DNA of 64,000 nt, from the NCBI GenBank assembly GCA_900549955.1, contig URQH01000004.1, positions 1 to 64,000 of the forward strand. The letters are read 5' to 3'. The DNA comes from an uncultured Eubacteriales bacterium (GTDB lineage: Bacteria; Bacillota; Clostridia; Christensenellales; CAG-138). Below are positions 53,857 to 61,589 of this stretch, piece by piece. The notes below the pieces were generated by a model. It did no database searches. It was not told where the DNA came from and saw only the letters and a list, made by a program, of their open reading frames with translations. The first letter of the stretch is position 1. The number at the start of each line of letters is the position of its first letter. Both the position numbers and the translations under genes were made by a program.

Positions 53857-55070
53857 ATGAGCGCTTGCTATCCAAACTTCGGCAGGTTACGTTGCGGGAC
53901 ATTGGTCACTTGTTTTTGTTCCTCGCAGCTCTGCTGCCGTCTGCAATCTTCAAGATGCGCAGGCCAGATCTGTGGCTAATTTGCGAATCTGCCAACGAGG
54001 CGCGCGATAATGGCTATTGGCTGTTCCGGTTTCTCTGCCGTGAGCGGCCGCAGGTAGACGCCGTATATGCCATTTGCCACACATCGCCCGATTATGCAAA
54101 GGTAGCGTCGCTGGGGCAGGTGGTGGAATATGGCAGTTTTCGCCATTGGGTCTACTATCTCGCGGCCAAGGTCAATCTCAGCAGCCAGAAGAGCGGAAAG
54201 CCAAATGCCGCGGTTTGCTATCTGCTGGAGGTCGTCCTCGGCGTCTGGAAGAACCGGCGCGTGTTTTTGCAACACGGCGTAATCATGAACGATTTGCCGT
54301 TTCTCTATCGTGAAAAGGCCAAATTCAGTCTGTTTTGCTGCTCTGCGCCGCGGGAACTGGAGTGGGTGCGTAATCGATTTGGCTATCCGCCGGAAGCGGT
54401 GCAGATGGTGGGGTTATGCCGGTTTGATGCCTTGCATGGATTAGTTCCGGACCAGAAACTGGTATTGATCCTGCCAACATGGCGCATGTATTTGCAGCGG
54501 CAACATGGCGCCGCTGCGCAGATGTCGTTTTTGCACAGCCGTTATTATGCGTGTTGGGAGCAGCTGCTGCACGCCGAGGCATTTGCGTCGCTGTTGCAGG
54601 CCCATGGCAAGCACGCGATCTTTCTCATGCACCGCAATATGCAGGCGTTTGAGGGTATCTTTACCGGCTGCGCGCCCTGTATCGACATTGTACGCTGGGA
54701 GGACGTAGATGTGTCTGCATTGATCCGGCAAGCAGGGACGTTAGTAACCGATTATTCCAGCATCCAAATGGACTTTGGATATCTGGAACGGCCTTTGATT
54801 TATTATCAGTTTGATCAGGAGGAATTTCGAAGAAGCCATTTGGCACAGGGGTACTTCCGCTATGAAGAGGATGGGTTTGGCCCCGTGTGTAAGACGGCTG
54901 CAGAGGTTTTGACGGCTCTGTCAGAGGTATTTGAACGTGGGTGCCAGATGGAACCGGCATATAGGAAGCGTATGGAGCAGTTCTATACGCTTCGGGACAC
55001 ACAAAATTGTGAAAGGACATATGACGCAGTTGTAAAACTGCTGGAGAATCATGGGGAAGATCATCAGTAG
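53853..55070 (+). CDS. CDP-glycerol glycerophosphotransferase family protein
   Basis: 405 aa, peripheral membrane enzyme of the TagB/TagF type: an N-terminal Leu-rich amphipathic segment, FLQHGVIMND near residue 138 with the conserved His, LPTWR near 208, and TDYSSIQMDFGYLERPLIYYQFD near 299, which is the family signature. It may add glycerol-phosphate or a related polyol phosphate to a glycan. ATG 53853 overlaps the previous stop. No CDP-glycerol synthase gene is in the window. Confidence 0.83.
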   Translation: MNERLLSKLRQVTLRDIGHLFLFLAALLPSAIFKMRRPDLWLICESANEARDNGYWLFRFLCRERPQVDAVYAICHTSPDYAKVASLGQVVEYGSFRHWVYYLAAKVNLSSQKSGKPNAAVCYLLEVVLGVWKNRRVFLQHGVIMNDLPFLYREKAKFSLFCCSAPRELEWVRNRFGYPPEAVQMVGLCRFDALHGLVPDQKLVLILPTWRMYLQRQHGAAAQMSFLHSRYYACWEQLLHAEAFASLLQAHGKHAIFLMHRNMQAFEGIFTGCAPCIDIVRWEDVDVSALIRQAGTLVTDYSSIQMDFGYLERPLIYYQFDQEEFRRSHLAQGYFRYEEDGFGPVCKTAAEVLTALSEVFERGCQMEPAYRKRMEQFYTLRDTQNCERTYDAVVKLLENHGEDHQ

Positions 55071-55851
55071 CCTTAAGTTTCGTTGCAGGATGATGCTGAA
55101 ATATCGGGATCTGCTTATTCTGCTTGTGCAACGTGACATCAAATTGAAATATCGCAGAAGTATTCTGGGATATTTGTGGAGCATACTCAATCCACTGTTG
55201 TCCATGCTGGTGATGACGGCTGTATTTTCGCACATGTTCAGTCGAAATATCGTAAATTTTCCCGTATATCTGATTTGCGGCAATATTTTTTTCAGTTTCA
55301 TGCGGGAATCTAGCACTTTAGCGATAGGTTCCATCGTCAAAAATGCTTCCCTACTCAAAAAGATTTATGTCCCAAAGTATATTTTTACGCTTTCGAAAGT
55401 CACCAGTTCGCTGGTTAACCTGGTGTTTTCTCTTGGCGCGCTACTCATCGTCATGATCGTCACCGGTGTAAAATTTACGTGGTATTGCCTGTTAATTGTG
55501 ATACCAATTGTGGAATTGTATATCTTTTGCCTGGGCCTTGGGCTGTTTCTGGCACAGGCAACCGTGTTTTTCCGTGATATGCAGAACATTTGGGGCGTAG
55601 TCACACTGGCCTGGATGTATGCAACGCCCATTTTTTATGATTTGGAAGCATTGCCTGACTGGCTGCAGTACTGGGTGCCCAAACTAAATCCGATGTATAT
55701 TTATATCCAGCAACTGCGAGATTTTATCCTGACCGGCGGTTGGACGTGGGACGTTCTCATCTGGCGTGGTGCGCTGGTTGCGCTGATCATGCTTTTCATT
55801 GGTTTGTGGAGTTTCACAAAAACGAAAGACCGGTTTATTCTGTATATTTGA
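55051..55851 (+). CDS. polysaccharide ABC exporter, permease (TagG/Wzm type)
   Basis: 266 aa, six membrane segments, ABC-2 type: RDIKLKYRRSILGYLWSILNP near residue 28 and YVPKYIFTLSKV near 107, MYATPIFYDLEALPDW near 188. Exports lipid-linked polymer with the next gene. Overlaps the previous gene by 20 bp. Composition is visibly more AT-rich than the housekeeping genes. Confidence 0.88.
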   Translation: MGKIISSLKFRCRMMLKYRDLLILLVQRDIKLKYRRSILGYLWSILNPLLSMLVMTAVFSHMFSRNIVNFPVYLICGNIFFSFMRESSTLAIGSIVKNASLLKKIYVPKYIFTLSKVTSSLVNLVFSLGALLIVMIVTGVKFTWYCLLIVIPIVELYIFCLGLGLFLAQATVFFRDMQNIWGVVTLAWMYATPIFYDLEALPDWLQYWVPKLNPMYIYIQQLRDFILTGGWTWDVLIWRGALVALIMLFIGLWSFTKTKDRFILYI

Positions 55852-55861
55852 GGGGATGGAG

Positions 55862-56611
55862 ATGGCAACAGAAAACCAAACTTGCATCAAAGTGGAACAT
55901 GCGTCCGTCCGATTTAATATGGCTTCTGAAAAAGTGACGGATTTGAAAGAATATGTTGTAAAGCTTATCAAGCACGAGTTGCTCTTTCAGGAATTCTTTG
56001 CGCTCAAGGATATTAGCTTCAGTATCCGGCAGGGGGAATCCTGGGCGCTTGTGGGTCCGAATGGCGCAGGCAAAAGCACGTTGCTGAAGCTTATCTGTCG
56101 GATCCTTACGCCATATGAGGGAAAAGTATGGGTCAATGGGTCGATTGCTCCGATGATCGAGTTGGGCGCTGGGTTCGATCCCAATTTGACCGCAGAGGAA
56201 AATATTTTCATAAACGGCGCGATACTCGGCCATAACCGTGCGTTTATGCGCGAACACTATGAAGAGATTGTCGATTTTGCGGAACTTCATAAATTCATGG
56301 GCATGCCGATCAAAAACTATTCTTCCGGCATGCGCGCGAGGCTGGGATTTGCCGTTGCCACCATGGTGAAGCCGGATATCCTGGTCGTGGACGAAGTGTT
56401 GGCCGTTGGCGATGCAGCATTTCAGAAAAAGTGCATGGATAGAATGCACGAGATGCTGGAAGGTGGAACGACGTTATTGTTCGTATCTCATTCCAACAAG
56501 GCTGTGCGAAGCATGTGCAAGAACGCTCTATGGCTGGACCATGGTGAGATCCGGATGATCGGTAGCGCGGATGAGGTTTGCGACGCGTATGAGAGACAGG
56601 GGCGCGGATAA
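55862..56611 (+). CDS. polysaccharide ABC exporter, ATPase (TagH/Wzt type)
   Basis: 249 aa: Walker A GPNGAGKST near residue 67, signature YSSGMRARLGFA near 153, Walker B ILVVDEVLAVGD near 173. The EEFFALKDIS-like start and the GSIAPMIELGAGFDP insert are typical of TagH/RfbE exporters. The long C-terminal substrate-binding domain of Wzt is missing, so it should recognise substrate through the permease only. ATG 55862 follows AGGGG. Confidence 0.88.
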   Translation: MATENQTCIKVEHASVRFNMASEKVTDLKEYVVKLIKHELLFQEFFALKDISFSIRQGESWALVGPNGAGKSTLLKLICRILTPYEGKVWVNGSIAPMIELGAGFDPNLTAEENIFINGAILGHNRAFMREHYEEIVDFAELHKFMGMPIKNYSSGMRARLGFAVATMVKPDILVVDEVLAVGDAAFQKKCMDRMHEMLEGGTTLLFVSHSNKAVRSMCKNALWLDHGEIRMIGSADEVCDAYERQGRG

Positions 56612-56643
56612 CCATCTGGGACATGGCATTGGCGGATGCAACA

Positions 56644-56672
56644 CGCATGGAGGATTGTGCCTCCAACATGCG
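56644..56672 (+). terminator. hairpin at the end of the glycan operon
   Basis: CGCAT and GGAGG pair with CCTCC and ATGCG, with a 3-nt bulge and 6-nt loop. The following GGTTTCTCC is a poor T tract. Confidence 0.45.
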
Positions 56673-56682
56673 GGTTTCTCCT

Positions 56683-56711
56683 TGCGTGGTAAGGACGGAC
56701 AATGGTATACT
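56683..56711 (+). promoter_or_regulatory. promoter of the DUF1846 gene, predicting a leaderless mRNA
   Basis: TTGCGT, 17-bp spacer, TATACT and seven bases to ATG. Almost identical in layout to the mltG promoter. Confidence 0.65.
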
Positions 56712-56718
56712 TAGGCAT

Positions 56719-58203
56719 ATGAAAAAGATCGGATTTGACAACGAAAAATACGTTCAAATGCAGTCGGAGAAGATCCGGGAGCGCATATCCCGCTTCGGCG
56801 ACAAACTGTACCTGGAGTTTGGCGGCAAATTATTTGACGACTATCATGCAGCGCGCGTGCTGCCCGGTTTTTTGCCGGACAGCAAGATCAACATGCTCCA
56901 GACACTCAAAGACGACGCTGAGATCATACTCGCCATCTATGCCGGCGACATTGAGCACAACAAGGTGCGCAACGATCTGGACATCTCCTATGACGCTGAG
57001 ATTCTGCGTCTCATCGACGCGTTTCGTGAAAAGGGGCTGTTGGTGGGAGGCGTGGTCATCACGCGGTATGGCGGGCAATTGGCGGCGGACGTGTTTGCTG
57101 AGCGGCTGCGGCAGCTGGGCATCCGCGTCTACCTGCATTATCCGATCGCCGGATATCCTGCCAACGTCCCGCTGATCGTCAGCGACGAAGGATTCGGTAA
57201 AAATGATTACATCGAGACGACGCGTCCGCTGGTGGTGGTCACTGCGCCTGGGCCGGGCAGCGGCAAGCTGGCTGTCTGCCTGTCGCAGCTCTATCATGAA
57301 CACAAGCATGGGGTAAAGGCGGGATATGCCAAGTTTGAAACTTTCCCGATCTGGAACCTTCCGCTACAGCATCCGGTCAATCTGGCATATGAAGCTGCGA
57401 CGACGGATCTGGATGATGTGAACATGATCGATCCATTCCACCTGGAAGCGTATGGCGTGACTACGGTCAATTACAATCGTGACGTCGAGTCATTTCCGGT
57501 ACTAAATGCCATTTTTGAGCGCATTGCCGGCACTTCGCCATATCGATCCCCGACGGACATGGGCGTCAACATGGCCGGGTACTGCATTTTTGACGACGAT
57601 GCGGTCTGCGCTGCGGCGCGGCAGGAGATTATCCGCCGGTACTATACCGCGCTTTGCGGCTGCAAGCGCGGCACGCTGCCTGCCGACCAGGAAATCCGTT
57701 CCGAATACATCCTCAATCGATGCGGGGCAACGCCGGCCGACCGTCCCGTTATCGCACACGCGCTCGAAAAGGCGGAGGAGACGGGGGAGCCGGCCATGGC
57801 CATCCAGCTGCCGGACGACCGGATCGTCACGGGAAAGACGTCGGATCTGCTGGGCGCATCCGCGTCCGCGCTGCTCAATGCGCTCAAAATGCTGGGTGGC
57901 ATACACGACGCCATCGACCTGATTTCGCCCATCGTCATTGAGCCGATCCAGCATCTGAAGACGCGGCATCTGGGCAGCCAAAACCCGCGCCTTCACAGCG
58001 ATGAGATCCTCATTGCACTTTCCATTTGTGCTGCGACCAACCCGACGGCAGCGCTGGCCCTGCGCCAGCTGGACAAGCTGCGCGGCGCTGAGGCGCACTC
58101 CAGCGTGATTTTGTCGCGAGTGGACAGCGACATGTACCGTAAACTGGGGATCAATTTCACGTGTGAACCGCAATATCAGTCCAAGAACCTGTACCATAAA
58201 TAA
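56719..58203 (+). CDS. DUF1846 domain-containing protein
   Basis: 494 aa. Starts KKIGFDNEKYVQMQSEKIRERI; contains APGPGSGKLAVCLSQLYHEH near residue 177 and NYNRDVESFPVLNAIF near 253, all conserved in DUF1846. The GPGSGK segment looks like a nucleotide-binding loop, but no activity is known to me. Cytoplasmic. ATG 56719 has no SD; a TATACT ends seven bases before it, predicting a leaderless mRNA. Confidence 0.88.
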   Translation: MKKIGFDNEKYVQMQSEKIRERISRFGDKLYLEFGGKLFDDYHAARVLPGFLPDSKINMLQTLKDDAEIILAIYAGDIEHNKVRNDLDISYDAEILRLIDAFREKGLLVGGVVITRYGGQLAADVFAERLRQLGIRVYLHYPIAGYPANVPLIVSDEGFGKNDYIETTRPLVVVTAPGPGSGKLAVCLSQLYHEHKHGVKAGYAKFETFPIWNLPLQHPVNLAYEAATTDLDDVNMIDPFHLEAYGVTTVNYNRDVESFPVLNAIFERIAGTSPYRSPTDMGVNMAGYCIFDDDAVCAAARQEIIRRYYTALCGCKRGTLPADQEIRSEYILNRCGATPADRPVIAHALEKAEETGEPAMAIQLPDDRIVTGKTSDLLGASASALLNALKMLGGIHDAIDLISPIVIEPIQHLKTRHLGSQNPRLHSDEILIALSICAATNPTAALALRQLDKLRGAEAHSSVILSRVDSDMYRKLGINFTCEPQYQSKNLYHK

Positions 58204-58209
58204 TTGGAC

Positions 58210-58239
58210 TTGTTGTCTTCGGCCGGTTTGTGGTACAAT
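58210..58239 (+). promoter_or_regulatory. promoter of the Xaa-Pro peptidase-efp unit
   Basis: TTGTTG, 18-bp spacer, TACAAT; GGAGG of the first gene follows about 12 bp later. Confidence 0.55.
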
Positions 58240-58262
58240 AAAATGTCTGTGGAGGTTTTGAC

Positions 58263-59327
58263 ATGAATGAACGGGTGGAGCGCCTTCGTGCGCAGCTGGA
58301 GGCTGACGGTATGGATGCCGTCGTGGTCACCAGCCTGCCCAACATGCGATATCTGTCCGGCTTTACCAGTGCAGACGCGACGCTCTTGATCACCAAACGC
58401 TCATGCTGCCTGTTTACGGACTTTCGATATACCATTCAGGCGGCGTCCCAGTGCCCGGACTTTGAGGTTCTGGAGCCGGAGTCCGGCAGGTTGATGGCGT
58501 GTCTGCGCGATGTGCTTGTGCATGACGATTGTCATCGCTGTGCATTTGAGCAGGAGACCATGACTGTCCAGCAATATGAGCGCCTGTGCGCTCTGCCGGT
58601 GGCGCTTGAGGCCTGGAGCGAACCGCTGTCGAATTTGCGTCTCAGAAAGTCCGACCTGGAGATAGCAAGCCTGCAGAAGGCGCAGCAGCTCGCCGACCAG
58701 TCCTTTGCAGAGCTGCTATCCAGGATTGGCGCGGGCATGACGGAGCGCGAAGTTGTCGCGGAGCTCAACTATATCGGCGCCAGGCTGGGCAGCGAGGGCC
58801 CATCCTTTGACCCCATTGTCGCCTCCGGTCCGAATGGTGCCATGTGTCATGCCGTCCCGTCGCTGCGCCGCCTGGAGGAAGGCGATCTTGTCGTACTGGA
58901 CTTTGGGTGTACGGTGGACGGGTATCACTCGGACATGACCCGTACCTTTGCCGTGGGCAGCGTCAGCGACGCCTGCCGTCGCATCTATGACATCGTGCTG
59001 GAAGCGCACGAGCGTGCCCTGCGCGCGCTCAAGGCCGGTATCACCGGCCGTGCGCTCGATGCAGTTGCGCGGGACTACATTGCAGAGATGGGCTATGGCC
59101 CCTGCTTTGGCCACAGCCTGGGGCACGGGTTCGGGCTGGAAATCCACGAAGGCCCGCGCGCGTCCGTGCGATCCGACACCGTGCTGGAGCCCGGCATGAC
59201 GATTACCATTGAGCCTGGTATTTACGTCGAGGGCCTTTGCGGCGTCCGTATTGAAGATTGCTGTGTGGTAACGCCGGATGGATATCTGGACTTGGTCAGT
59301 TCCCCAAAGGAACTGTTGGTCATTTAA
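58263..59327 (+). CDS. M24B family Xaa-Pro aminopeptidase
   Basis: 354 aa, pita-bread fold. Metal ligands are seen as DFGCTVDGYHSDMTR (two Asp) near residue 217, GHSLGHGFGLEIHE (His) near 284, TIEPGIYVEG (Glu) near 318 and RIEDCCVV (Glu) near 331. Removes N-terminal residues before proline. The homologue YqhT also precedes efp in Bacillus. ATG 58263 follows GGAGG. Confidence 0.93.
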   Translation: MNERVERLRAQLEADGMDAVVVTSLPNMRYLSGFTSADATLLITKRSCCLFTDFRYTIQAASQCPDFEVLEPESGRLMACLRDVLVHDDCHRCAFEQETMTVQQYERLCALPVALEAWSEPLSNLRLRKSDLEIASLQKAQQLADQSFAELLSRIGAGMTEREVVAELNYIGARLGSEGPSFDPIVASGPNGAMCHAVPSLRRLEEGDLVVLDFGCTVDGYHSDMTRTFAVGSVSDACRRIYDIVLEAHERALRALKAGITGRALDAVARDYIAEMGYGPCFGHSLGHGFGLEIHEGPRASVRSDTVLEPGMTITIEPGIYVEGLCGVRIEDCCVVTPDGYLDLVSSPKELLVI

Positions 59328-59371
59328 GATAACTGATAAGCAAACAATACCATTGGGAGGAACAGAACACT

Positions 59372-59929
59372 ATGATCATGGCAGGCGATTTTCGCAAGGG
59401 CGTAACCGTTGAGATCGATGGACAGGTGTGGTCCATTGCGGACTTCCAGCACGTAAAACCCGGAAAGGGCGCTGCGTTTGTGCGCACACGCCTGAAGAAC
59501 GTAATGACAGGCGCGGTGCTGGAGCGCACGTTCAGCCCGACGGACAAGTATCCGAAGGCACACATCGAGACCAAGGAAATGCAGTATCTCTACAGTGATG
59601 GCGAGTTGTATTACTTCATGGATATCGAGACCTATGAGCAGATACCGCTCAACCACGATCAGGTGGAGGACGCCATTGACTTTATCGTGGAGAATGAGAC
59701 CGTCAAGGTCCGCTTTTTCAAGGGCAACCCGTTCTCGGTGGAGGCTCCCAATTTTGTGGAGCTGACCGTGACGCACACGGAGCCAGGATTTAAGGGCGAC
59801 ACGGCGACCGGAACGACCAAGCCGGCCGAGCTTGAGACCGGTTATAAGATCAATGTCCCCTTGTTTGTCAATGAAGGCGACCGCATCCGCGTGGATACCC
59901 GTACCGGCGAGTACATGGAGCGCGTCTGA
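59372..59929 (+). CDS. efp: translation elongation factor P
   Basis: 185 aa: AGDFRKGVTVEIDGQVW at the start and HVKPGKGAAFVR with the loop lysine near residue 32, then the C-terminal OB domains ending in DRIRVDTRTGEYMERV. Relieves stalling at polyproline. ATG 59372 is used; an in-frame ATG 59378 is possible. GGGAGG lies upstream. Confidence 0.96.
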   Translation: MIMAGDFRKGVTVEIDGQVWSIADFQHVKPGKGAAFVRTRLKNVMTGAVLERTFSPTDKYPKAHIETKEMQYLYSDGELYYFMDIETYEQIPLNHDQVEDAIDFIVENETVKVRFFKGNPFSVEAPNFVELTVTHTEPGFKGDTATGTTKPAELETGYKINVPLFVNEGDRIRVDTRTGEYMERV

Positions 59930-59964
59930 CGCGGTTTAGAGACACAGCAGATTGGAGGAATTGG

Positions 59965-60375
59965 ATGAGCTATATCTCCGAGAAGGTCGCGTATCTGGAC
60001 GGCCTGGCAGACGGCATTGGCATTGAAGACGATAAGCAGGGTAAGCTGCTGCGCGGCATCATCGATGCGCTTGGCGCTATCGCCGAAGAGCTCGAAGAAC
60101 AGAGCGAGGCGTATGACGATCTTTCGGATTGCGTCGACGAGATCTATGAAGAGCTCGACGCTATCGACTGCGAGCTGTCTGGCGACGAGGATGAGGAAGA
60201 CAACGGCTTTATGGAAATCGTGTGCCCGTCCTGTGGCGAGACCATATACTTTGACGAGGACATGCTCGACTCCGAAGATGGCCTGATCTGCCCCGCATGC
60301 AACGAGCCGGTGGACATTCAAATCAGCTGTGGCGATTGCAACTGCGGCTGTGAGGACGACGACAAAGATAACTGA
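59965..60375 (+). CDS. CD1247-like acidic zinc-ribbon protein
   Basis: 136 aa, very acidic. N-terminal helical segment SEKVAYLDGLADGIGI and a coiled region up to about residue 75, then a zinc ribbon formed by CPSC and CPAC (about 87-112) and a Cys-rich tail CGDCNCGC. Resembles the conserved Clostridia family I know as CD1247 N-terminal domain proteins, commonly near efp; that name is from memory. Function unknown. ATG 59965 follows GGAGG. Confidence 0.75.
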   Translation: MSYISEKVAYLDGLADGIGIEDDKQGKLLRGIIDALGAIAEELEEQSEAYDDLSDCVDEIYEELDAIDCELSGDEDEEDNGFMEIVCPSCGETIYFDEDMLDSEDGLICPACNEPVDIQISCGDCNCGCEDDDKDN

Positions 60376-60396
60376 GCGCGCTGCTGCCAGTATCCC

Positions 60397-60432
60397 GGCG
60401 CCTGTTGCAAATTTTACGACAGGCGCCCTTTA
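60397..60432 (+). terminator. terminator after the zinc-ribbon gene
   Basis: A 9-bp perfect stem GGCGCCTGT/ACAGGCGCC with 13-nt loop, then CTTTATG. Confidence 0.7.
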
Positions 60433-60515
60433 TGTTTGCCGTTGTCGGTTGCCTTGCTTGCGCCAGGGTAAAATAGTATCGTTCAGATAGGCCGGTGCAG
60501 GCAATCAGGTAATCA

Positions 60516-60543
60516 AAAGGCCACCCATTCATGGGTGGCCTTT
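60516..60543. terminator. strong orphan terminator
   Basis: A 13-bp perfect stem AAAGGCCACCCAT/ATGGGTGGCCTTT with almost no loop. No gene lies between it and the previous terminator, so it may end a short RNA transcribed from about 60475, or act on the minus strand. Confidence 0.75.
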
Positions 60544-60649
60544 CATATTCCGTCCTTCTGCCTCTGCCTGCGGTGCCCTAAACGCGGACAGAGTGATTAT
60601 ATGATGGTACATATGTAGTTCGTTACGCGTTTTAAGGAGGAAATCGGTA

Positions 60650-60685
60650 ATGAAAAAACTATGCAGTCGGACGGAAACCGGATAA
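60650..60685 (+). CDS. possible 11-codon small ORF
   Basis: A perfect AAGGAGG lies nine bases before an ATG that opens an 11-residue peptide (MKKLCSRTETG). A CGG/CCG mini-hairpin and a run of six T follow, which resembles a leader peptide with attenuator, but nothing downstream on the same strand is an obvious target. Could be chance. Confidence 0.3.
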   Translation: MKKLCSRTETG

Positions 60686-60770
60686 CATCGTTTTTTCTGA
60701 CTTTAGTATAGCACGCCATGTGGGGAAACACAAGTAAAATCCCGGGGAAAATTGTGTAAAATTTGTTAAT

Positions 60771-60843
60771 CCGATGTAACAGAATGCGCAAATGGGAGTT
60801 ACTGTATAAAGGGTGGTTTACGCTACCTACTACATTACATCGG
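60771..60843. other. non-coding region with long inverted repeat
   Basis: CCGATGTAA (60771-60779) and TTACATCGG (60835-60843) form a perfect 9-bp arm pair around 55 nt. ACACAA/TTGTGT (60728-60757) lies just upstream. From 60428 to 60966 I see no protein gene other than tiny SD-preceded ORFs; the space holds hairpins and AT-rich, promoter-like sequence. Confidence 0.5.
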
Positions 60844-60904
60844 CTGACGGTTCATTTGTGGCAAAAGTGATAACCAGCAGAGGGAAAGGAGTCATATATG
60901 CAAC

Positions 60905-60936
60905 GGGGCATGGCGCTACGGGAAGCGCCATGCCCC
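60905..60936. terminator. 13-bp GC-rich hairpin
   Basis: GGGGCATGGCGCT pairs perfectly with AGCGCCATGCCCC around a 6-nt loop. It lies 31 bp beyond the stop of the minus-strand gene and could be its terminator; neither strand has a convincing T run. On the plus strand it begins seven bases after an SD-ATG pair (60885-60900). Confidence 0.55.
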
Positions 60937-60966
60937 ATCTTATTCGGCCCCCCGACAAATGGGAAG

Positions 60967-61182
60967 TTACTTGTTCCTTTTTGCTTTAGCTGCTTTTATG
61001 CCCCAGCCAATCAACAATATAAGCCAAGCGCATAATCCTGCGATAAACCCTGTAGTCCCTATGCTTTCAAACTGCAATTTCAGCGCAACATTGAATATTT
61101 TTACAACAATAGTTCCACATAGCATCAAAGCAAGCAATAAAAGAACTTCCAATCCAATATATTTAAAAATTTTATTTTTCAT
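60967..61182 (-). CDS. small two-helix membrane protein
   Basis: 71 aa with two membrane helices (about 12-33 and 45-64) and a Lys-rich C-terminus (KAAKAKRNK). TGGAGG precedes ATG 61182 on the minus strand and a good promoter lies further upstream, so the gene is probably real. Family not recognised. It is much more AT-rich than the neighbours, which suggests acquisition. Confidence 0.65.
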   Translation of the reverse strand: MKNKIFKYIGLEVLLLLALMLCGTIVVKIFNVALKLQFESIGTTGFIAGLCAWLILLIGWGIKAAKAKRNK

Positions 61183-61229
61183 AAATGGCCGCCTCCACAG
61201 CTTCTAATTTGTTGCCCTGTTTGTTCTTA

Positions 61230-61259
61230 ATTATAACACATAAAGGAAATCGCTTTCAA
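61230..61259 (-). promoter_or_regulatory. minus-strand promoter of the small membrane protein
   Basis: Read on the minus strand: TTGAAA, 18-bp spacer, consensus TATAAT, about 48 bp before the start codon. Confidence 0.75.
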
Positions 61260-61290
61260 GTTGTCCCTGGCCAGAAAGTAATTATACCTA

Positions 61291-61485
61291 GGGCGCACTT
61301 ACTCACCACCCGCAAGCGGGCGGAGGTACTGCCTGACGGCAGCCGTGCGCTCTCCGAGGGGGACGCTCCAGCGGGCCCACGTCCTGCTGGTAGCACCGAA
61401 GCTGGGAGCCGTCAAAGGACCGGCTTCGGTGCTACCAGCTTCAGTGCTTTATGGTGGCCAAGAGGGGCTTAAGCCCCTCTCTTTC
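61291..61485. repeat. hairpin-rich non-coding element, MITE-like or structured RNA
   Basis: Four hairpin units in about 190 bp: a three-way junction closed by GCGCAC (61293) and GTGCGC (61345) with two inner stems (CCCGC/GCGGG, CTGCC/GGCAG); a perfect 17-bp stem from 61386-61402 with 61423-61439; and a perfect 20-bp palindrome at 61461-61480 followed by CTTTC. From 61260 to 61589 no coding region is supported. It resembles dispersed intergenic repeats of gut Firmicutes, but no second copy is present here. Confidence 0.55.
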
Positions 61486-61589
61486 AAAATGTGTGCTTTT
61501 CTGGGGGAAAAACCCTTGACAAATCGCTTACTGGGAGAAAATGCACATATGTGGCAAAATAGGCCCGAATCGCATGACGATCGGTCAAG

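Noticed and set aside
60898..61035. 45-codon plus-strand ORF with good SD
   Set aside because: It runs into the 13-bp hairpin at once and lies antisense to the better-supported membrane-protein gene; no recognisable family.
61516..61521. TTGACA as a promoter in the hairpin-rich region
   Set aside because: No -10 element at 15-19 bp distance and no gene downstream on that strand.
60428..61589. tRNA, rRNA or an insertion sequence remnant
   Set aside because: No cloverleaf with CCA-adjacent acceptor, no rRNA-like sequence and no transposase fragment could be recognised.
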